Part shown: one piece after another, positions 4,081-5,373 of the stretch
Layout of the letters: every line of letters starts with the position of its first letter
How positions within the stretch are numbered: the first letter of the stretch is position 1
Assembly (NCBI GenBank): GCA_947456315.1
Contig: CANGRU010000142.1
Span: 1-5,373 of the forward strand
Source: Beijerinckiaceae bacterium
GTDB taxonomy: Bacteria; Pseudomonadota; Alphaproteobacteria; Rhizobiales; Beijerinckiaceae
DNA: 5,373 nt
Reading direction: 5' to 3'
The notes under the pieces: model-generated
What the model was told of the DNA's origin: nothing
Databases searched by the model: none
The model's input: the letters and a program-made list of their open reading frames with translations, nothing else
Made by a program: the position numbers and the translations under genes

Positions 4081-4656
4081 ATGCGATTTCTTTTTGTCTC
4101 GGCAGTATTCGCCGCTTGTCTCCTGTCCGGCTGCGCCAACAAAAGCACGACCGATATTCTGCTGGAGGATGCAGGTCAGGCGTTCAAAACCCGTTACGGG
4201 ACAATTCTCAGCCACCGTCCGGTCAGTGTACGCAGCGATTCATCTCTGGCTGTTGGTAGCGGTGCCTTTTTAGGCGGTGTTGGCGGCGCTGTTGTTGGCA
4301 AGACAAACGGCACAACGCTCGCCGGTTTTCTGCTCGGCATGGTGGCTGGCGAAGCGCTGCATGAGTTGGCCGAAACGGACAATGCCATTGAATATGTGGT
4401 GGCCTTCGGGGATGGCACGACCATGATCATCGATCAGGTTCAGCGGGATCGTGAGGCCGTGTTGCAACAGGGCACGCGCGTGATCGTGCAATTCGGTGCC
4501 AAAATCAATCGCGTCATTTCAGCCGAAGCTTTGCCCACGACAATAGCGCCGCCCGCTGAATTGCAAATCAACGAACCGGAACAGGCACGCAAACCTGCCC
4601 CTAAAAAGCGTCCTGCTCGCCCGCCGCGTATCTTGCGGGCGGGCGATGCAGCCTGA
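4081..4656 (+). CDS. SlyB/Pcp-like glycine-zipper outer-membrane lipoprotein
   Basis: A 191-residue predicted lipoprotein. Residues 1-18 form a lipoprotein signal: Met-Arg, a hydrophobic core FLFVSAVFAACL, and lipobox LSG-C with Cys18 as the lipidated residue. Residues about 59-90 form a glycine-zipper hydrophobic segment (GSGAFLGGVGGAVVG and LAGFLLGMVAG). Residues 103-147 resemble the SlyB C-terminal beta domain (IEYVVAFGDGTTMIIDQ, then QQGTRVIVQFG). A Pro/Lys/Arg-rich tail (about 160-185) is extra compared with the roughly 155-residue SlyB. Position 20 (Asn) is not the Asp inner-membrane-retention signal, consistent with outer-membrane sorting. SlyB-type proteins support envelope integrity; that role is by analogy. 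The start is set by the signal peptide, but there is no Shine-Dalgarno, only a T-rich tract after a terminator. It converges on gyrB, leaving 16 bp between the stop codons. Confidence 0.83.
   Translation: MRFLFVSAVFAACLLSGCANKSTTDILLEDAGQAFKTRYGTILSHRPVSVRSDSSLAVGSGAFLGGVGGAVVGKTNGTTLAGFLLGMVAGEALHELAETDNAIEYVVAFGDGTTMIIDQVQRDREAVLQQGTRVIVQFGAKINRVISAEALPTTIAPPAELQINEPEQARKPAPKKRPARPPRILRAGDAA
4617..4646. terminator. GC-rich hairpin at the lipoprotein gene's 3' end, possible gyrB terminator
   Basis: TCGCCCGCC (4617-4625) and GGCGGGCGA (4638-4646) form a perfect 9-bp stem around a 12-base loop, inside the last codons of the lipoprotein gene. On the minus strand, downstream of gyrB, a five-T run lies about 9 bases beyond the stem (4603-4607). 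This is not a canonical intrinsic terminator in either direction, but the hairpin could limit read-through between the two convergent genes. Confidence 0.35.
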
Positions 4657-4672
4657 AACAAGACGCCGCAGA

Positions 4673-5373
4673 TCAGACGTCGAGATTGGCAACGCTCAGC
4701 GCATTTTCCTGAATGAATTCACGACGCGGTTCCACCACATCGCCCATCAGTTTCACGAAAATATCGTCGGCCTCGACCGATTCCTTGATGCGCACCTGCA
4801 GGAGAGAGCGGACTTCACGATCCAACGTCGTTTCCCAAAGCTGCTCGGGATTCATCTCGCCGAGACCTTTGTAACGCTGCATCTGGCTGATGCCCTTTTG
4901 CCCTGCCGCCATAATGGCCTCGACCAATGCGCTCGGGCCGGCAACTTGCGTCTCGTCGGCCTTGCGCACAATCACTGCAGGGCTTTCGAAGACTTCGCGC
5001 AGAGATGCGGAATGTTCATCGAGCTTACGCGCTTCAGCAGAGGCCAGCAGGCCGGCATCAAGAGTTGATGTTTGACGCACGCCGCGCACGTCGCGTGCAA
5101 ACACATAGCCACCATTCTCGACACTGCCGGTCCAGCCACGCTCGGTCTCTTCCGACAAAGCATCCAGTCGGCGCGCAATATCTGCGGCCAAACGCGCAGC
5201 GTCTTCATCCGAGATAAGACCAAGCGGCTTCAATGCGCCGGCAATCGCACCCTGTTCGACAGCTGTGCGGTCATAGCGCGAATGCAATTGTGCCAAGACT
5301 TGGCGCACAATCCGCGATTCTTCAATGATCGCACGCAAATCCTGCGCGCCGCGCTCGCCTTGGCCCGTGCGCA
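4673..5373 (-). CDS. gyrB: DNA gyrase subunit B, C-terminal part, truncated by the window edge
   Basis: The ATPase subunit of DNA gyrase, the type IIA topoisomerase that introduces negative supercoils together with GyrA. About 232 C-terminal residues are visible, read from 5371 down to the TGA at 4673-4675; the ATPase domain and the start of the Toprim domain lie beyond the right edge. The signature [20 protein letters not shown] includes YKGLGEM at 4853-4873. It is followed by SLLQVRIKE and the near-universal ending [31 protein letters not shown], which sets it apart from ParE. The preceding segment ([37 protein letters not shown]) is the alphaproteobacterial form of the Toprim-distal region. 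The gene is convergent with the lipoprotein gene, 16 bp apart. Nothing is missing in the visible part. Confidence 0.97.
   Translation of the reverse strand, partial: RTGQGERGAQDLRAIIEESRIVRQVLAQLHSRYDRTAVEQGAIAGALKPLGLISDEDAARLAADIARRLDALSEETERGWTGSVENGGYVFARDVRGVRQTSTLDAGLLASAEARKLDEHSASLREVFESPAVIVRKADETQVAGPSALVEAIMAAGQKGISQMQRYKGLGEMNPEQLWETTLDREVRSLLQVRIKESVEADDIFVKLMGDVVEPRREFIQENALSVANLDV

Noticed and set aside
3854..4273. A 139-codon plus-strand open frame spanning the terminator, tRNA-Arg and the second terminator
   Set aside because: It runs through a perfect tRNA and two hairpins, and overlaps the well-supported lipoprotein gene in another frame; its product has no domain character.
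4649..5075. Plus-strand open frames antisense to gyrB
   Set aside because: They mirror the strongly conserved gyrB coding sequence in other frames and have no independent support.

Overview
The window looks like ordinary chromosome from an alphaproteobacterium, probably of the Hyphomicrobiales/Rhizobiales. This is inferred from the alphaproteobacterial style of the GyrB and formate dehydrogenase C-termini, the CspA variant, the DUF6481-type protein and the moderately high GC. I see no transposase, integrase, phage gene or CRISPR array, and genus cannot be set from sequence reading alone.

Layout, left to right. (1) 1-953, plus strand: the 3' part of the gene for the catalytic molybdopterin subunit of an NAD-linked formate dehydrogenase. 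(2) 954-1125: a strongly AT-rich intergenic block (my count is 29 G/C in the 120 bases 961-1080) with phased AACAA repeats, opposed TTGTT motifs and TTAA motifs, probably a control region. (3) 1126-2231: two genes overlapping by one base. One encodes an OmpR-family response regulator with a degenerate receiver domain, the other an IHF/HU-like nucleoid protein lacking the usual intercalating proline. (4) 2398-2688: a small conserved-type hypothetical protein; the 166 bp before it holds no convincing gene. (5) 2689-3907: a stress-type cluster with a 247-bp upstream/leader region, a cold-shock protein gene closed by its own terminator, a 65-residue hypothetical gene, and a DUF6481-like charged coiled-coil gene closed by a very strong terminator. 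(6) 3908-3984: tRNA-Arg(CCG), beginning at the base after that terminator's T-run. (7) 4042-4069: a second terminator, then a SlyB/Pcp-like glycine-zipper lipoprotein gene (4081-4656). (8) 4673-5373, minus strand: the 3' end of gyrB, convergent with the lipoprotein gene.

Functionally the window mixes housekeeping parts (formate oxidation, tRNA-Arg, gyrase) with small regulatory or stress parts. The least ordinary portion is 954-2231: an AT-rich, repeat-bearing control region driving an atypical regulator coupled to an architectural DNA-binding protein. The second point of interest is the tight packing of terminators directly against the tRNA and the lipoprotein start, which leaves no room for conventional promoters between them.
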